DNA of 64,000 nt from Mesoaciditoga lauensis cd-1655R = DSM 25116 (GCF_000745455.1 NZ_JQJI01000008.1:21663-85662); one strand, 5' to 3'; numbered from the stretch's first letter, positions 1 to 9,746 are shown. Made by a program: numbers and translations. Notes: generated from the letters alone by a model not told the origin.

Positions 1-1
1 T

Positions 2-406
2 CTTGAGAAAAATAAAGAAAAGCTTGGAGAAACGCTTTACAAAAGAGCTTTTCATGTGGTAAGCGAAAACGATAGGGTTTTAAAAGCGATAGACGCGATC
101 GAGAAAAGCGATTGGGAAAACCTTGGTCGACTTCTTTACTCTTCGCATGAGAGTTTAAGGGATTTCTACGAAATTTCCACTCAAGAAATTGATTTTATAA
201 TCGAAGAGTTAAAAAAGAACGATGATATTTTCGGAGCCCGAATGATCGGCGGGGGATTTGGAGGCAGTATTCTTGCTCTTTCAAATGGCGATTCAAGCGA
301 AGAAATATCAAGGATCAGGGGAAAATACGAAGATAAATTTGGTGTTAAAATGAAAGTGTATACTGTTAGATTATCCGGTGGCGTTCAAGAACTTCAAAGG
401 ATGTGA
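2..406 (+). CDS. galK: Galactokinase, C-terminal part (5' end outside window)
   Basis: Partial gene, open from the left edge. It phosphorylates galactose to galactose-1-phosphate with ATP in the cytoplasm (Leloir pathway). The visible part is the GHMP-kinase C-terminal domain. It contains the stretch RAFHVVSENDRV, which matches the conserved RARHVVTEN region of galactokinases, and the glycine-rich GARMIGGGFGG motif. The apparent GTG start at 56 lies inside the conserved HVV motif, so it is internal and the reading frame runs in from the edge. The next gene begins 5 bp after the stop, suggesting one transcript. Confidence 0.93.
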   Translation, partial: LEKNKEKLGETLYKRAFHVVSENDRVLKAIDAIEKSDWENLGRLLYSSHESLRDFYEISTQEIDFIIEELKKNDDIFGARMIGGGFGGSILALSNGDSSEEISRIRGKYEDKFGVKMKVYTVRLSGGVQELQRM

Positions 407-410
407 TGGT

Positions 411-1442
411 TTGACAAGTACAAAAGAGGAACCTAAAACAGAACTTCCCAAAAAGAATGAAAAAGAAGGGATAAGCATAGAGCTAATAGACTATTCTGAA
501 AAAGAATTTCATGAAAAGCATGTGGATAAAATCGAAGATTGTCTTCCTTTTAAAGACAAAAAGAGCGTTACATGGATAAATATCAACGGCGTTCATGATA
601 AAGAATTGAACGAAAAGGTTGGGAAACTCTTTAACCTTCATTTTTTAACGGTGAGAGACATTTCAAACACTTCTCGGCGTCCAAAGGTGGAACAATTTGA
701 TGATTACCTTTATTTGGTGTTGAAGATGTTTTACTTGAAGAAAGGAAAGCTTGTTACCGAACAAGTAAGCTTGATGCTGGGACAGAATTTCGTCATCTCT
801 TTTCAAGAGAGAAAAGGTGATGTCTTCAACCAGATAAGAGAAGATATAAAAGCGTCGAAGGGGAAAATAAGAACATCTGGCGCGGATTACCTTATATATT
901 CCCTTGTAAGCGCGTTGGTGGATAATTACTTCATCATCCTGGAAAATTTCGGAGACAGGATAGAAAACCTTCAAGAAAGGCTCGTTAAAAATCCTTCCTC
1001 CAATATTTTGCAAACTATACACGAGATCAAAAGGGAAGTGATGTTTTTAAGAAGATCCATTTGGCCGCTCAGAGAAGTTGTAAACGAAGTGGGAAGAGAT
1101 GGGATGCCTCTTATAACAAAAGCACTTGTCCCTTACTTAAGGGATTTGTACGATCACACGATTCAGGCCATAGATATAGCGGAATCTTTTAGAGACTCTC
1201 TTTCGGATATGCTCGATATCTATCTTTCCAGCGTGAGCAACAAGACAAACGAAATCATGAAAGTTCTGACGATGTTTTCAACGATATTCATACCTTTAAC
1301 TTTCATAGCCGGCATCTACGGAATGAATTTCAAAAACATGCCAGAACTTAGCTGGAAGTGGGGATATCCCGTTTCATTGATGGTTATGGGAGGCATAATG
1401 GTTTTCATGCTTATATATTTCAAAAGGAAAAAATGGTTGTGA
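411..1442 (+). CDS. corA: CorA family Mg2+/Co2+ transporter
   Basis: Inner-membrane channel for divalent cations. The long charged N-terminal domain (about residues 1-280) is followed by two C-terminal membrane helices. The diagnostic GIYGMNF motif sits at the end of the first helix, in IFIPLTFIAGIYGMNF, and a short basic tail KRKKW ends the protein. The frame is open further upstream, but TTG at 411 is preferred because AAAGGA at the end of galK gives a ribosome site about 8 bp before it; this yields 343 residues, usual for CorA. It is closely spaced after galK. Substrate is not decidable from sequence. Confidence 0.92.
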   Translation: MTSTKEEPKTELPKKNEKEGISIELIDYSEKEFHEKHVDKIEDCLPFKDKKSVTWININGVHDKELNEKVGKLFNLHFLTVRDISNTSRRPKVEQFDDYLYLVLKMFYLKKGKLVTEQVSLMLGQNFVISFQERKGDVFNQIREDIKASKGKIRTSGADYLIYSLVSALVDNYFIILENFGDRIENLQERLVKNPSSNILQTIHEIKREVMFLRRSIWPLREVVNEVGRDGMPLITKALVPYLRDLYDHTIQAIDIAESFRDSLSDMLDIYLSSVSNKTNEIMKVLTMFSTIFIPLTFIAGIYGMNFKNMPELSWKWGYPVSLMVMGGIMVFMLIYFKRKKWL

Positions 1443-1464
1443 CTCAATATGCAACTCAAATTGA

Positions 1465-1735
1465 GTGAGGTTGTGCGTGAACATTACAAAAGACAATTTT
1501 TTTCGAAGTCCTGTCAGAACGAATTCGCTCCTTTTTTCCATCTTACAATTCAAAATATGAGGCACGCTCAGACACTCATCCGTGAGTGCTTCGCTTTCTC
1601 GGCACGTCCTGTGCCTCTCAACCTCATATTTTGAATTTCCAGATGGGGAGCTCATATGTTCTGACAAGTACTTCGAGGGTGAGATTCAATTCCTTTTTGA
1701 AATACTTTGTAGCATTGACGCACAATGTGCGTTGA
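1465..1735 (-). repeat. Dispersed inverted-repeat element, family I, copy 1
   Basis: Imperfect palindrome of about 270 bp between corA and the Rpn-like gene. Outer arms read TGTGCGTgaAcATTACAAA at the left, and their complement ends near GACGCACA at the right. Inner arms are AATTCAAAATATGAGG and CCTCATATTTTGAATT. The centre carries two small hairpins, CACTCA/TGAGTG and GGCAC/GTGCC. The same sequence recurs around ten times in this window, always outside genes. Short open frames on both strands recur with it and are not considered coding. Orientation is set relative to copies 6 and 10. Confidence 0.85.
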
Positions 1736-1793
1736 TGAGTCTCGATTATTGGGGGGCGGAGGAAGTGTTGACGAGGCCGTTTTTTATAATAAG

Positions 1794-1840
1794 TCTGCCC
1801 CCGCTTGCGGGGGAAGTGGCAGCAAAGCTGCCGTAGGGGG
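1794..1840 (-). repeat. GC-rich palindromic repeat, family II
   Basis: Short GC-rich repeat made of two adjacent hairpins: CCCCCGCTTGCGGGGG, then GGCAGCAAAGCTGCC, ending in AGGGGG. It is the reverse complement of the units at 9747, 10045, 56029 and 56133. It stands out against the AT-rich background and lies just upstream of the Rpn-like gene. It could act as a REP-like element; no function is shown by the sequence. Confidence 0.7.
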
Positions 1841-1891
1841 TTTCTCTCTGTATGATAAAATAACATTGAAAACGAATTGAGGGAGCTGTTT

Positions 1892-2740
1892 ATGGCAGAA
1901 AAAGATGTCATCATGAAATATCTTTCACACATTTCTCTAAACCAAATAACAGATTTTCTTGGAATACGTCCAAACGGTGTTCAATACCTATCAGAAGAGA
2001 TAAAAGACATTCGCATGGCAGACCTTCACGCAGACTTTGTATTGGAGACAGACACGCCTGAAATTATTCACGTTGAATTCCAACAGAGCATAACAAACGA
2101 TACACTTTACAGATTTTTGACTTACAACGTGCTTTTAATGAGACAATTCCATATGCCAGTAACCACATACATTATCTACCTCGGAAAGGCTAAAATAGGT
2201 GAACAGAAAATTGAAAGTGAGTGTGTTCTATTCAAGCCAAAAACAATAAAAGTTTATGAAATGGATGCCGAAAAAGTTATTGAAAAGATAAAGAACGGTA
2301 AGGGCAATTACATAGAAATGGCACTGATGCCATTGATGAAGAACACAAACGAAGAAAAAATAGTCGAATTGGTAGATGAAGAAGCCAAAATGAAAATCGA
2401 TAGGGATTTGAAAGACGACGTAATAACGGCCACGTTGGTAATGGCGCGAATCGTTTATGATGAAGAAATGATAAATCTTCTGAAAAGGAGGATGAAAAAA
2501 ATGTTCGATGTGGATATCTTTGAAAAAGAAAGAAAAGAAGCGATTGAGCAGGGGCTTCAACAAGGAAAATTAGAAGCTTTAAGGAATGACGTTTCAAAAC
2601 TGCTGCTAGCGAAATTTAAGGAAAAATACACAAAAGATATGAAAGAAAAAGTCAAAAAAGCCGAGACGGAAACTCTCGAATACATCGTAGATCACATTTT
2701 CGACATAACTTTAGACGAAGTGAAGAGGCTCTTACAGTGA
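1892..2740 (+). CDS. Rpn-type PD-(D/E)XK nuclease family protein
   Basis: Member of the Rpn/COG5464 family (formerly called putative transposases), small PD-(D/E)XK nucleases some of which promote RecA-independent recombination. The N-terminal part shows the catalytic-type pattern MADLHADFVLE (Asp) followed by IIHVEFQQ (Glu-X-Gln). A helical, highly charged C-terminal region of about 100 residues follows. ATG at 1892 is chosen because GAGGGAG lies just before it; a TTG 15 bp upstream is less likely. It is 282 residues, typical for the family. It stands alone between repeats and converges on the helicase gene. Activity is not proven. Confidence 0.8.
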   Translation: MAEKDVIMKYLSHISLNQITDFLGIRPNGVQYLSEEIKDIRMADLHADFVLETDTPEIIHVEFQQSITNDTLYRFLTYNVLLMRQFHMPVTTYIIYLGKAKIGEQKIESECVLFKPKTIKVYEMDAEKVIEKIKNGKGNYIEMALMPLMKNTNEEKIVELVDEEAKMKIDRDLKDDVITATLVMARIVYDEEMINLLKRRMKKMFDVDIFEKERKEAIEQGLQQGKLEALRNDVSKLLLAKFKEKYTKDMKEKVKKAETETLEYIVDHIFDITLDEVKRLLQ

Positions 2741-2751
2741 TCATTTTTATG

Positions 2752-2778
2752 GAGTCTTTACCAAGTTGAGGAAGACTC
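2752..2778. terminator. Possible convergent terminator
   Basis: GAGTCTT and AAGACTC form a 7-bp stem with a 13-base loop in the gap between the two convergent genes ending at 2740 and 2778. An A/T-rich run follows on the minus strand (CATAAAAATG). The long loop makes it a weak candidate. Confidence 0.35.
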
Positions 2779-5700
2779 TACTTTTCCAATTGAAAAAGGT
2801 CTTGAAGTTCTTCATCTGAAAGCTCGGTGATCCACTTTTCACCGGCTGTAATGATAGAATTGGCAAGCTTTTGTTTCTTCTGTATCATTTTATCTATTTT
2901 TTCCTCAAGTGTTCCAATGGTTATCATTCTGTGTACGATGACGTTTTTAGTTTGTCCTATTCTGAACGTTCTGTCTGTACCTTGATTTTCCACAGCTGGA
3001 TTCCACCACAAATCGTAGTGAATAACATGGTTTGCTGCCGTGAGATTTAAGCCTGTTCCACCAGCCTTTATGGTTATTATCATGAACGGATAACGATGCT
3101 TTTCCTGAAAATCTTTCACCATTTCCATTCTTTTTCTTCGGGATAAACCACCGTGGAAAAACAACGGCTCCACTTTTAAAAAATTTTTCACCATTTCAAA
3201 TAGAATCTTTCCCATTTCCCGGTATTGAGTAAATACTACGGCTTTCTCGTTGTTTTCAAGGATGTCTTTCAATATTTCAATCGTTCTTTCGGCCTTTCCG
3301 GATGCTGATGGAACGGGAACGCCGTTTTTTGTGTAATGGATTGGGTGATTACATACCTGCTTTAGAGATACCAAAAGTCTGAATATGGCTCCCTTTCTTT
3401 CCATATCTCCAATTTCACCAAATATTTTTTTCGATTCGTTTTTAACGATCTCTCTGTACAAAGAGGCTTGCTCCTCTTTTAGCTGAACGTATTCATTTGA
3501 CACGATTTTTTCCGGTAAATCTTTTATTATGGTTTTGTCAGTTTTAAGCCTTCTCATGAGAAAAGGAGCGGTTATTCTTTGCAAACGTTGCGCTACTTCC
3601 AAATTTCCGTATTTTTCTATAGGAATGGAGAATTCTTTTATGAACTTTTCCCTGTTTCCAAGATAACCCGGCATTAGGAAATCAAAGATACTCCAAAGTT
3701 CTAAAAGACGATTTTCTATTGGTGTCCCCGTTAAGGCTATTCTTCCGTGAGATTTTAATTTTTTTACCGCTTTGGTCTGAAAGGTGTTTGGATTTTTCAC
3801 ATTCTGAGCTTCATCTATTATTATGAGTGACCACTCAACGTCTTTTAACTTCTTTGCATCACTTCTCACAACACCATAGGTTGTCAGAACGATGTCCACA
3901 CCGCTAACTTGAAGCTTTCTAAAAGGCCCGTAATAAATGCTTACGTTGAGTTTGGGGGCAAATTTTTCAATTTCGTTTTTCCAATTTTCAACAAGCGTTA
4001 GAGGAGCAACAACAAGGGCAGGGCTTTTCAGTTTTTTGTTCTCTTTTTCCTTTAAAACCGCGGAAATAGCTTGAACAGTTTTGCCAAGCCCCATGTCATC
4101 GGCTAAACAAACTCCAAATCCTTTTTCTAAGTAAGTGTAGAGCCATTTAAAACCTCTTTCTTGGTATTTCCTCAGTTGGGTGTTCAAGGTTTTAGGTGGC
4201 CTTATATTTTTGACTTTTCGGAAACCTTTCAAAAATTCTTTGAGATCCTTGGAAAAATCTATCTTTACTCCTCCGAGCTCTCCCCCCAGAATGGCTTGCA
4301 AGGCTTCGTGATTTGAAATGGAGGGAACACCTTCTTCTATTCTTTTCACGATCCTGCGCAATTCGTCTGTGTCCACCAAAAGATATTTGTTTCTCAGTTT
4401 TATTATTCCACTTGATTTTTTTGACAGTTTCAACAGTTTGTGAAATGAAATGGTTTCTCCATCAATGGATATTTCCCAATTAAAATCCAAGAGTTCAGCC
4501 AAATTCATATAAGTTTTCTTCCAATTACCATTTTTCAAAGATGCGTTTAAGGTTAGCGACGGCTTCAAAATATTCTTGAATTCTTTGGGAAGGAGCACTT
4601 TCACCCCAAGCATTTCCAAGATAAAACGTCCCTTTGTTACGAATTTCCCAAGTTCTTTCAATGTCAGGCTGATCGGTTTTTCATACTTTGCCGCTTTAGC
4701 CGTAAAAGGACTGTACTTTGCTATTATGCCGAGTTGCTTCATGATGTTCTTTTTGTCGGCGAAGCTGGCGTTTGAATTTCTGAATTTAGAAAAAGCCATA
4801 GGAGACTCTAATGGATCTCGATTGTTTTGTACTTCCAGCTGAAGAGTGAATTCGTCATTTTTGCCCTGCGCTTCTATTAAAACAACTATTGAGTAGTTTC
4901 CTCTTCCAACGTAAAATGGCTCAAGCCAGTTCGATACGCTCGTAAAAGTGTGCTTATCCTCAAATTTTTTGGCTTCAAATACGTCCCCGTTGAAAAAGGT
5001 TTTGGTTATCTTGTCTTCTTTAGGGATGTTCAGTTTTTTTATGTATTCACTAAGAATCAGAGATACTATGTAATCGGCAACTAAATTTCTTTTCAAAACC
5101 ATTCCATCTTTATTTACGACCAAATATTTGGGAGCTATCGAATTCAAATAATCTAAATAAGCTTTTACAGCGTCATCGTACAAAGCAGGATGATATTCTA
5201 TTTTAAAATCCCCATTTTCGTTGATTTTCACGGCTTTTGGGATTATTGCTCCCATTTTTAGGAGTGTGTACGAAAAAGCAAAAGCTTTTTTGAAAAATCG
5301 AACGGATTTGCTGTCGTTTTCATTATCAAAGACAGAGATCTCACTCATGAAATTGTAAAAAGTGGAAAAAGGAATTTTCCTCTTCGAGAATGGAAGCTCA
5401 GTGACATCCCCGTCTATTTTAATAAAGGGACCTTCAGGTAAATACAGCACTTGAAATTCTATCTCTTTCAAGTAAGGAGACTTGGCCTCTCCAAAAAGCT
5501 CTTCTTGTGTTTGAACAATGAGAAACGTTTTATAATTTTTTTTAAGAATTTCTTTGAAGTTTCCTTTCCGGTAAAAGGGAGGATTGTCTTCCAGAATACT
5601 CAGGCTTTTTTCCACGTCATATTCTTCTTCAGGTGGTGCCGGGGCTTGCATCTCCTTGGCATCACGAACTTGAGTTTTTTCAACGAACATACTATCGTTC

Positions 5701-6236
5701 TTTTTTCCAACGATTTTAGCCATATCCATAAGTCGAGCTTTAGATACACCGTGCATTTCGAAAATCAAAAATGGATCCTTGTCCAATTCTTGAGCAATTA
5801 TGTAATAAACTGCGGCAAGATGCTTACATGGATTTGCCCAATCAGGACATGTGCACTCCGCGTCAATCTCTTCCCACGATCTTGGAAAAAGATGAACGCC
5901 CTTCTCTTCTAAAAGCTCGTTCAGTTTTTCTGGAAGATTGCCGACAAGGAGCTGTGACGCCAGGTCCGGCCTTAAATTTATAACTTCTTGTATCTTTTCT
6001 ATTTCTTTTACTCCGAGCAAATTCATCCTGATCTTTTCCCTGTAAGGTCGCGGGCGTGTTCCCTGGACTCTGGCACTTACAACGGCATCACTCGAAATGT
6101 TGATGCTTATCACATGTCCATTTTTCGCATAGCTTCTACCCCGTGGTAATCTGTTGGTATCTTCATCTATGCTTTCAAGCGCCTTTATCCATTCTTTTCC
6201 CCACCAAGTTTTTCCAAATTCATATTTTTTCCCCAT
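2778..6236 (-). CDS. SWIM zinc-finger SNF2/Rad54 family DNA translocase
   Basis: Large Swi2/Snf2 ATPase of 1152 residues, expected to move along double-stranded DNA using ATP. Domains in order: an N-terminal region, a SWIM zinc finger with ligands at C128, C130, C137 and H139 (CTCPDWANPCKH), a long central region, then the two RecA-like lobes over roughly the last 470 residues. Motif I is DDMGLGKT, motif II IIDEAQ, motif III ALTGTP, and motif VI reads WNPAVENQGTDRTFRIGQ. SWIM-SNF2 fusions are a common bacterial form, often assigned to DNA repair or transcription recycling. A TATAAT-like hexamer lies near 6272 on this strand. Single gene, no obvious partner. Confidence 0.93.
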   Translation of the reverse strand: MGKKYEFGKTWWGKEWIKALESIDEDTNRLPRGRSYAKNGHVISINISSDAVVSARVQGTRPRPYREKIRMNLLGVKEIEKIQEVINLRPDLASQLLVGNLPEKLNELLEEKGVHLFPRSWEEIDAECTCPDWANPCKHLAAVYYIIAQELDKDPFLIFEMHGVSKARLMDMAKIVGKKNDSMFVEKTQVRDAKEMQAPAPPEEEYDVEKSLSILEDNPPFYRKGNFKEILKKNYKTFLIVQTQEELFGEAKSPYLKEIEFQVLYLPEGPFIKIDGDVTELPFSKRKIPFSTFYNFMSEISVFDNENDSKSVRFFKKAFAFSYTLLKMGAIIPKAVKINENGDFKIEYHPALYDDAVKAYLDYLNSIAPKYLVVNKDGMVLKRNLVADYIVSLILSEYIKKLNIPKEDKITKTFFNGDVFEAKKFEDKHTFTSVSNWLEPFYVGRGNYSIVVLIEAQGKNDEFTLQLEVQNNRDPLESPMAFSKFRNSNASFADKKNIMKQLGIIAKYSPFTAKAAKYEKPISLTLKELGKFVTKGRFILEMLGVKVLLPKEFKNILKPSLTLNASLKNGNWKKTYMNLAELLDFNWEISIDGETISFHKLLKLSKKSSGIIKLRNKYLLVDTDELRRIVKRIEEGVPSISNHEALQAILGGELGGVKIDFSKDLKEFLKGFRKVKNIRPPKTLNTQLRKYQERGFKWLYTYLEKGFGVCLADDMGLGKTVQAISAVLKEKENKKLKSPALVVAPLTLVENWKNEIEKFAPKLNVSIYYGPFRKLQVSGVDIVLTTYGVVRSDAKKLKDVEWSLIIIDEAQNVKNPNTFQTKAVKKLKSHGRIALTGTPIENRLLELWSIFDFLMPGYLGNREKFIKEFSIPIEKYGNLEVAQRLQRITAPFLMRRLKTDKTIIKDLPEKIVSNEYVQLKEEQASLYREIVKNESKKIFGEIGDMERKGAIFRLLVSLKQVCNHPIHYTKNGVPVPSASGKAERTIEILKDILENNEKAVVFTQYREMGKILFEMVKNFLKVEPLFFHGGLSRRKRMEMVKDFQEKHRYPFMIITIKAGGTGLNLTAANHVIHYDLWWNPAVENQGTDRTFRIGQTKNVIVHRMITIGTLEEKIDKMIQKKQKLANSIITAGEKWITELSDEELQDLFQLEK

Positions 6237-6289
6237 TTTTCAGCACCTTTTGAATAGTATGACGATCAAAATAATTATACAGCTCATCC

Positions 6290-6552
6290 TCTGTGGCAAT
6301 GTTACAAAGCATTTCAAAAAGAAATTAAATCTCACCCTCGAAGCACTTGTCAGAACATATGAGCTCTCCATCTGAAGACTCATAAAACGAGGTTGGGAAA
6401 CACACGGATGTGTTGAGAAAACGAAGCACTCATGGATGAGTGTCTGAGCGTGCCTCGTTTTTTGAGTCGTAAGATGGATAAAAGAGCGAATCCGTTCTGA
6501 TAAATGCTTCGAAAAAAATTCCTTTCGTAATCTTCACGCACAGGTTGAGAAT
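6290..6552 (+). repeat. Dispersed inverted-repeat element, family I, copy 2
   Basis: Full-length copy between the helicase and the acetyltransferase. The left part matches copies 6 and 10 closely (AATGTTACAAAG, then CTCGAAGCACTTGTCAGAAC). The central arms differ: CATAAAACGAGG pairs with CCTCGTTTTTTGAG, the same variant centre as copy 8. Both arms changed together, so pairing is kept. It ends with GAATCCGTTCTGA and TCTTCACGCAC. Confidence 0.85.
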
Positions 6553-6578
6553 ATTTCAAAAAATGGCTTTGAGGCGTG

Positions 6579-7109
6579 TCAACTTAACGCCCAATCTTCT
6601 TTTAAAATTCCCATTATCACCTCATCGTAATACTTGCCATCCCTGTATATCTGTTCCCTCAGCGTGCCTTCGATTCTGAAACCTACCTTTTCGTACGAAC
6701 GAATGGCCCTTTTGTTGAACGAAAAAACATGAAGTATGACTTTGTGGATGTTCATCTGATCGAAGATGAACTTTACCAACACCTTCATGGCATCCGTGCC
6801 GTATCCCTGCGACAAAAAATCTTTTCCCACGAATATTCCCACCGTCACAACGCTGTTTTTCCAATCGACGTTGTTTATTCCACAACCACCAATGTAAGTT
6901 CCGTCCACTTTCTTTTCAATCGCGAAGTTGTAGGTGTCGCCCTTCGCGTTTTGCTCCTCGTACCATTTTTCCTCTTCTTCCAACTTCCAGGGAAATGGAA
7001 TTCCGGGAACCAAAGTTCTTTTGATTTCCGGATCGTTTACGTATTTCCATACGGTTTGAATGTCTTCTTTGTGGTATTCTCGAAGTCTTACCATTTCTCC
7101 TTCAAGCAT
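6579..7109 (-). CDS. GNAT N-acetyltransferase, RimJ/RimL type
   Basis: Acetyl-CoA-dependent acetyltransferase of 176 residues. The N-terminal MVRLREYHKEDIQTVWKYVND matches the RimJ/RimL start, the acetyl-CoA loop corresponds to LSQGYGTDAMKVL, and the C-terminal NKRAIRSYEKVGFRIEGTLR is the usual family signature. Target (ribosomal protein N-terminus, antibiotic or small molecule) cannot be read. The start at 7109 is the first ATG; an internal ATG five codons later has its AGGAG too close. It is followed downstream by repeat copy 2. Confidence 0.88.
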   Translation of the reverse strand: MLEGEMVRLREYHKEDIQTVWKYVNDPEIKRTLVPGIPFPWKLEEEEKWYEEQNAKGDTYNFAIEKKVDGTYIGGCGINNVDWKNSVVTVGIFVGKDFLSQGYGTDAMKVLVKFIFDQMNIHKVILHVFSFNKRAIRSYEKVGFRIEGTLREQIYRDGKYYDEVIMGILKEDWALS

Positions 7110-7129
7110 TTTTTCACCAGCCTTTTATA

Positions 7130-7312
7130 CTATCCCCTTCTTCTCGCTCCATATGAAATAAGGGCTGAGCCTATCCCCATGAATATCATGAACTGAATAA
7201 TGAGGATGCTGTTATGCTCTGGATGATTGTAATCGATGTTGTTCACCAAGATAACGATTTCCACAATTACGATGATAACTCCGATTATCACACTCGCTAT
7301 TCTGCCTTTCAC
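7130..7312 (-). CDS. Small two-helix membrane protein, unknown function
   Basis: A 60-residue protein with two predicted membrane helices (about residues 5-25 and 36-55), separated by a short polar loop containing NNIDYNHPEH, and ending in a basic GARRRG tail. GTG at 7312 is preferred because GAGGAGG lies 10 bp before it; the longer frame would run through the terminator hairpin of the upstream gene. It is only 20 bp before the acetyltransferase start, so the two are probably co-transcribed. Not recognised. Confidence 0.6.
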   Translation of the reverse strand: MKGRIASVIIGVIIVIVEIVILVNNIDYNHPEHNSILIIQFMIFMGIGSALISYGARRRG

Positions 7313-7341
7313 GGTAAACCATCCTCCTCTTTGTGAAATAA

Positions 7342-7369
7342 AACAAGATGCCCATTTGGGCATCTTGTT
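7342..7369 (-). terminator. Rho-independent terminator of the Kelch gene
   Basis: Perfect 12-bp stem AACAAGATGCCC / GGGCATCTTGTT with a four-base loop, followed on the minus strand by TTTATTTC. It starts right at the stop codon of the PEGA-Kelch gene. Confidence 0.85.
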
Positions 7370-9609
7370 CATCTCATCATGAAACGCAGCTGCGCTTGGT
7401 TTTCAAAATTCACCGTCCAACTTGCGGTGTGTTTACCCCACGTTGCAACCACGTTGTACGTTCCCGAAGGAATGCCTGCAATTTTAAAAGCAACCATTTT
7501 CGCGCACGGCACATCTTTTTGCGTGAACGTTTTCTTTATCGATCCGTTCGATATCACAACCGTGAGATCGTTCTTTTCGTTCATGTAAAACCCAACGGTT
7601 ACCGGCGTTATTATCGTGAGGTTGGTATTTACCGATTTATTTGTAGACGATGCGGAATTCGTCGTTGCGTTTGAAGAATTTTCCATTTTTTCCGGAGTGC
7701 CTTTTATTCCCGGGATGTACACTTCGACTGTGTTAAATGATTTTCCATTATTTTCTCCACCCAGAATATATATTCTGTCATTATAAGTTACAGCAGATAA
7801 GTTCCATTTTGCTGTTGACATATTCGCACCTTCTACCCATTTGCGTGTTTTAGGGTCATATATTTCTACGTTGCTAAGAGCTCCTCCATAACCATTTCCA
7901 CCTATAGCATATATTTCCCCTCCATAACTAACAGCTGCTAGATTATTTCTCGCTGTTGGCATAGAAACTTCTTTTGTCCATCTATTGGTTTTTGAATCAT
8001 ATGCTTCCACAATATTAAAGAAACTGCCATTATATCCACCCATGATATATATTTTTCCTTTATATACTATAGCAGCCATTCCTCTTCTCGGAGTGGAAAT
8101 GGAAGTTCCTTTTGACCAACTATTGGACTTTGAATTGTATATTTCTACATCCTTAAGATCACTATTATTATATCCACCTATCACGTATATTTCCCCATCA
8201 TATACCACAGCACATAATTCTCTTCGAGCAATGGGTAGAGAAGCTCCTTTTGTCCACTTGTTAGTTTTTGGATCATATACTTCAACAGTACTCAAATAAC
8301 TTTCTCTATTTTCTCCTCCAATAGCGTATATTTTCCCTTGGTATACAACTGCTGCAAACCAATCTCTCGCTGTTGGCATAGGCGCCGCTTTTGTCCACTT
8401 GTTAGTTTTTGGATCATATACTTCCATTGCACTCAAGCAAGTACCATCATTATATCCCCCGATTGCATATATCTTTCCCTCATATTCAACAGCTGCAAAG
8501 CGACTCCTTGCCGTTGGCATCGGTGCTGCTTTTTCCCAAATATCACCGTATTTGAGATCGTAGTTAAGAACCGTGGACATGTAAGGCGTGGCATAAATCT
8601 TTTCATCAAGGATTTGGTAGCCTGGTTTGAAGATTATCAATTCATGCATTCCGGAAAGCGTCATGGGCAGTTTCAAAGGAGTTTTTCCGACGTCAACGCC
8701 ATCGAGCTGAACATCCGCACCAGAGGGTGTGGTGACGACGTGAATGCCAGCAGTTTTTTCCATTTGAATTTCCGCGACATCGTCTTCCGAAAATTCAAGA
8801 TTTCCCCATGGTGTGGCGTATTTTATCTTTCCGGAATTCCAGGATGAAACGGTTCCGGTTATAACCTGTCCATTTCTCAGTTTCAAGAAAGCGCTAAAAT
8901 CAACCCCGCCAACTGGATTTGGATTTACCGCTGCCAAAATGGTTCCATCTATCATTTTGAACTGTCCATAAGATGTGTTTAGCGTGTAATACGTGCCATC
9001 AAACGATGCGATTTCCCCGTTGGTGCTTATTTCGCCAGGAAGAAGGATATTTCCAGTTGGCGTGAAACTTTTATCTTTTTCCATATCTTTTATCTGCGAC
9101 CACGGCATTGAAAGATCACCGTATTTCGTTTTGAATTTGTACACTCCATTTTCAACTGATACGAGTTTTGCCGTGAATTCGCCACCGGTTACCGGGTGAA
9201 TGATGAAGTCAGATGGATTTGGAACGCTCAGATCAACCACATTTTTGAAGTTCACGAAGGCCAAACTTGAAAGATCGTTGACCTCAAGCGCCCCAAAAGG
9301 AAGGCTGAAGAAGGCTTTACCGTTTCTTATCGCCGCGAGTTGCGCGTAGGGCAGATTCACACCATTTTTCAAGATGAGCCCCGTTCCGCTATCGGTTTTG
9401 TTGTCGAAAGATATCTTCACGATTTTCTGCGTTTCTATACTCACGCTGACGTCTGCCCCGGGAAGAATGAAAGTAAGCTTGCTGCCGTCAAAAGATGTTA
9501 TCTTTCCCGGAATAACTTTCCCCGTGTTGATGTAGATGTTCGCCGCAAAAGTGATAGCGGAGAGCACGCTTACAACAGCCACCAACACCACAAGAATTTT
9601 GTTTTTCAC
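7369..9609 (-). CDS. Exported PEGA-Kelch repeat protein
   Basis: Secreted or membrane-anchored protein of 746 residues. The N-terminal hydrophobic segment (LVVLVAVVSVLSAITFAA) is a signal peptide. Repeated beta-rich segments follow, then a PEGA domain (TTPSGADVQLDGVDVGKTPLKL, about residues 290-335). Six Kelch repeats come next, each with an IYAIGG-like core and an EVYDPKTNKW strand, forming a predicted six-bladed propeller. A further beta domain closes the protein. GTG at 9609 is used because AAAGGAGG sits 9 bp upstream. A paralogue lies at 34344-36305. PEGA domains are often cell-surface modules; the ligand is unknown. Confidence 0.85.
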   Translation of the reverse strand: MKNKILVVLVAVVSVLSAITFAANIYINTGKVIPGKITSFDGSKLTFILPGADVSVSIETQKIVKISFDNKTDSGTGLILKNGVNLPYAQLAAIRNGKAFFSLPFGALEVNDLSSLAFVNFKNVVDLSVPNPSDFIIHPVTGGEFTAKLVSVENGVYKFKTKYGDLSMPWSQIKDMEKDKSFTPTGNILLPGEISTNGEIASFDGTYYTLNTSYGQFKMIDGTILAAVNPNPVGGVDFSAFLKLRNGQVITGTVSSWNSGKIKYATPWGNLEFSEDDVAEIQMEKTAGIHVVTTPSGADVQLDGVDVGKTPLKLPMTLSGMHELIIFKPGYQILDEKIYATPYMSTVLNYDLKYGDIWEKAAPMPTARSRFAAVEYEGKIYAIGGYNDGTCLSAMEVYDPKTNKWTKAAPMPTARDWFAAVVYQGKIYAIGGENRESYLSTVEVYDPKTNKWTKGASLPIARRELCAVVYDGEIYVIGGYNNSDLKDVEIYNSKSNSWSKGTSISTPRRGMAAIVYKGKIYIMGGYNGSFFNIVEAYDSKTNRWTKEVSMPTARNNLAAVSYGGEIYAIGGNGYGGALSNVEIYDPKTRKWVEGANMSTAKWNLSAVTYNDRIYILGGENNGKSFNTVEVYIPGIKGTPEKMENSSNATTNSASSTNKSVNTNLTIITPVTVGFYMNEKNDLTVVISNGSIKKTFTQKDVPCAKMVAFKIAGIPSGTYNVVATWGKHTASWTVNFENQAQLRFMMR

Positions 9610-9746
9610 CCGTAAACCCCTCCTTTTAAATTTTCTCAATTTCTTTCAAGAAACCCCGACGCCTTCACGACGGAGTGACTCACTGCTCTAAAAACTCATC
9701 TGTCTGCGATTCGAAAGATAATTCGTAGCGTGAAGAATTAATCTCC

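Noticed and set aside
1374..1932. Overlapping short frames around repeat copy 1
   Set aside because: The same peptide (with CRESEALTDECLS) recurs at 56428-56610 and partly elsewhere because the repeat recurs; no ribosome site or conservation as protein.
5451..5912. 153-codon frame on the plus strand
   Set aside because: Antisense to the SNF2 gene and without a plausible start or family; a shadow.
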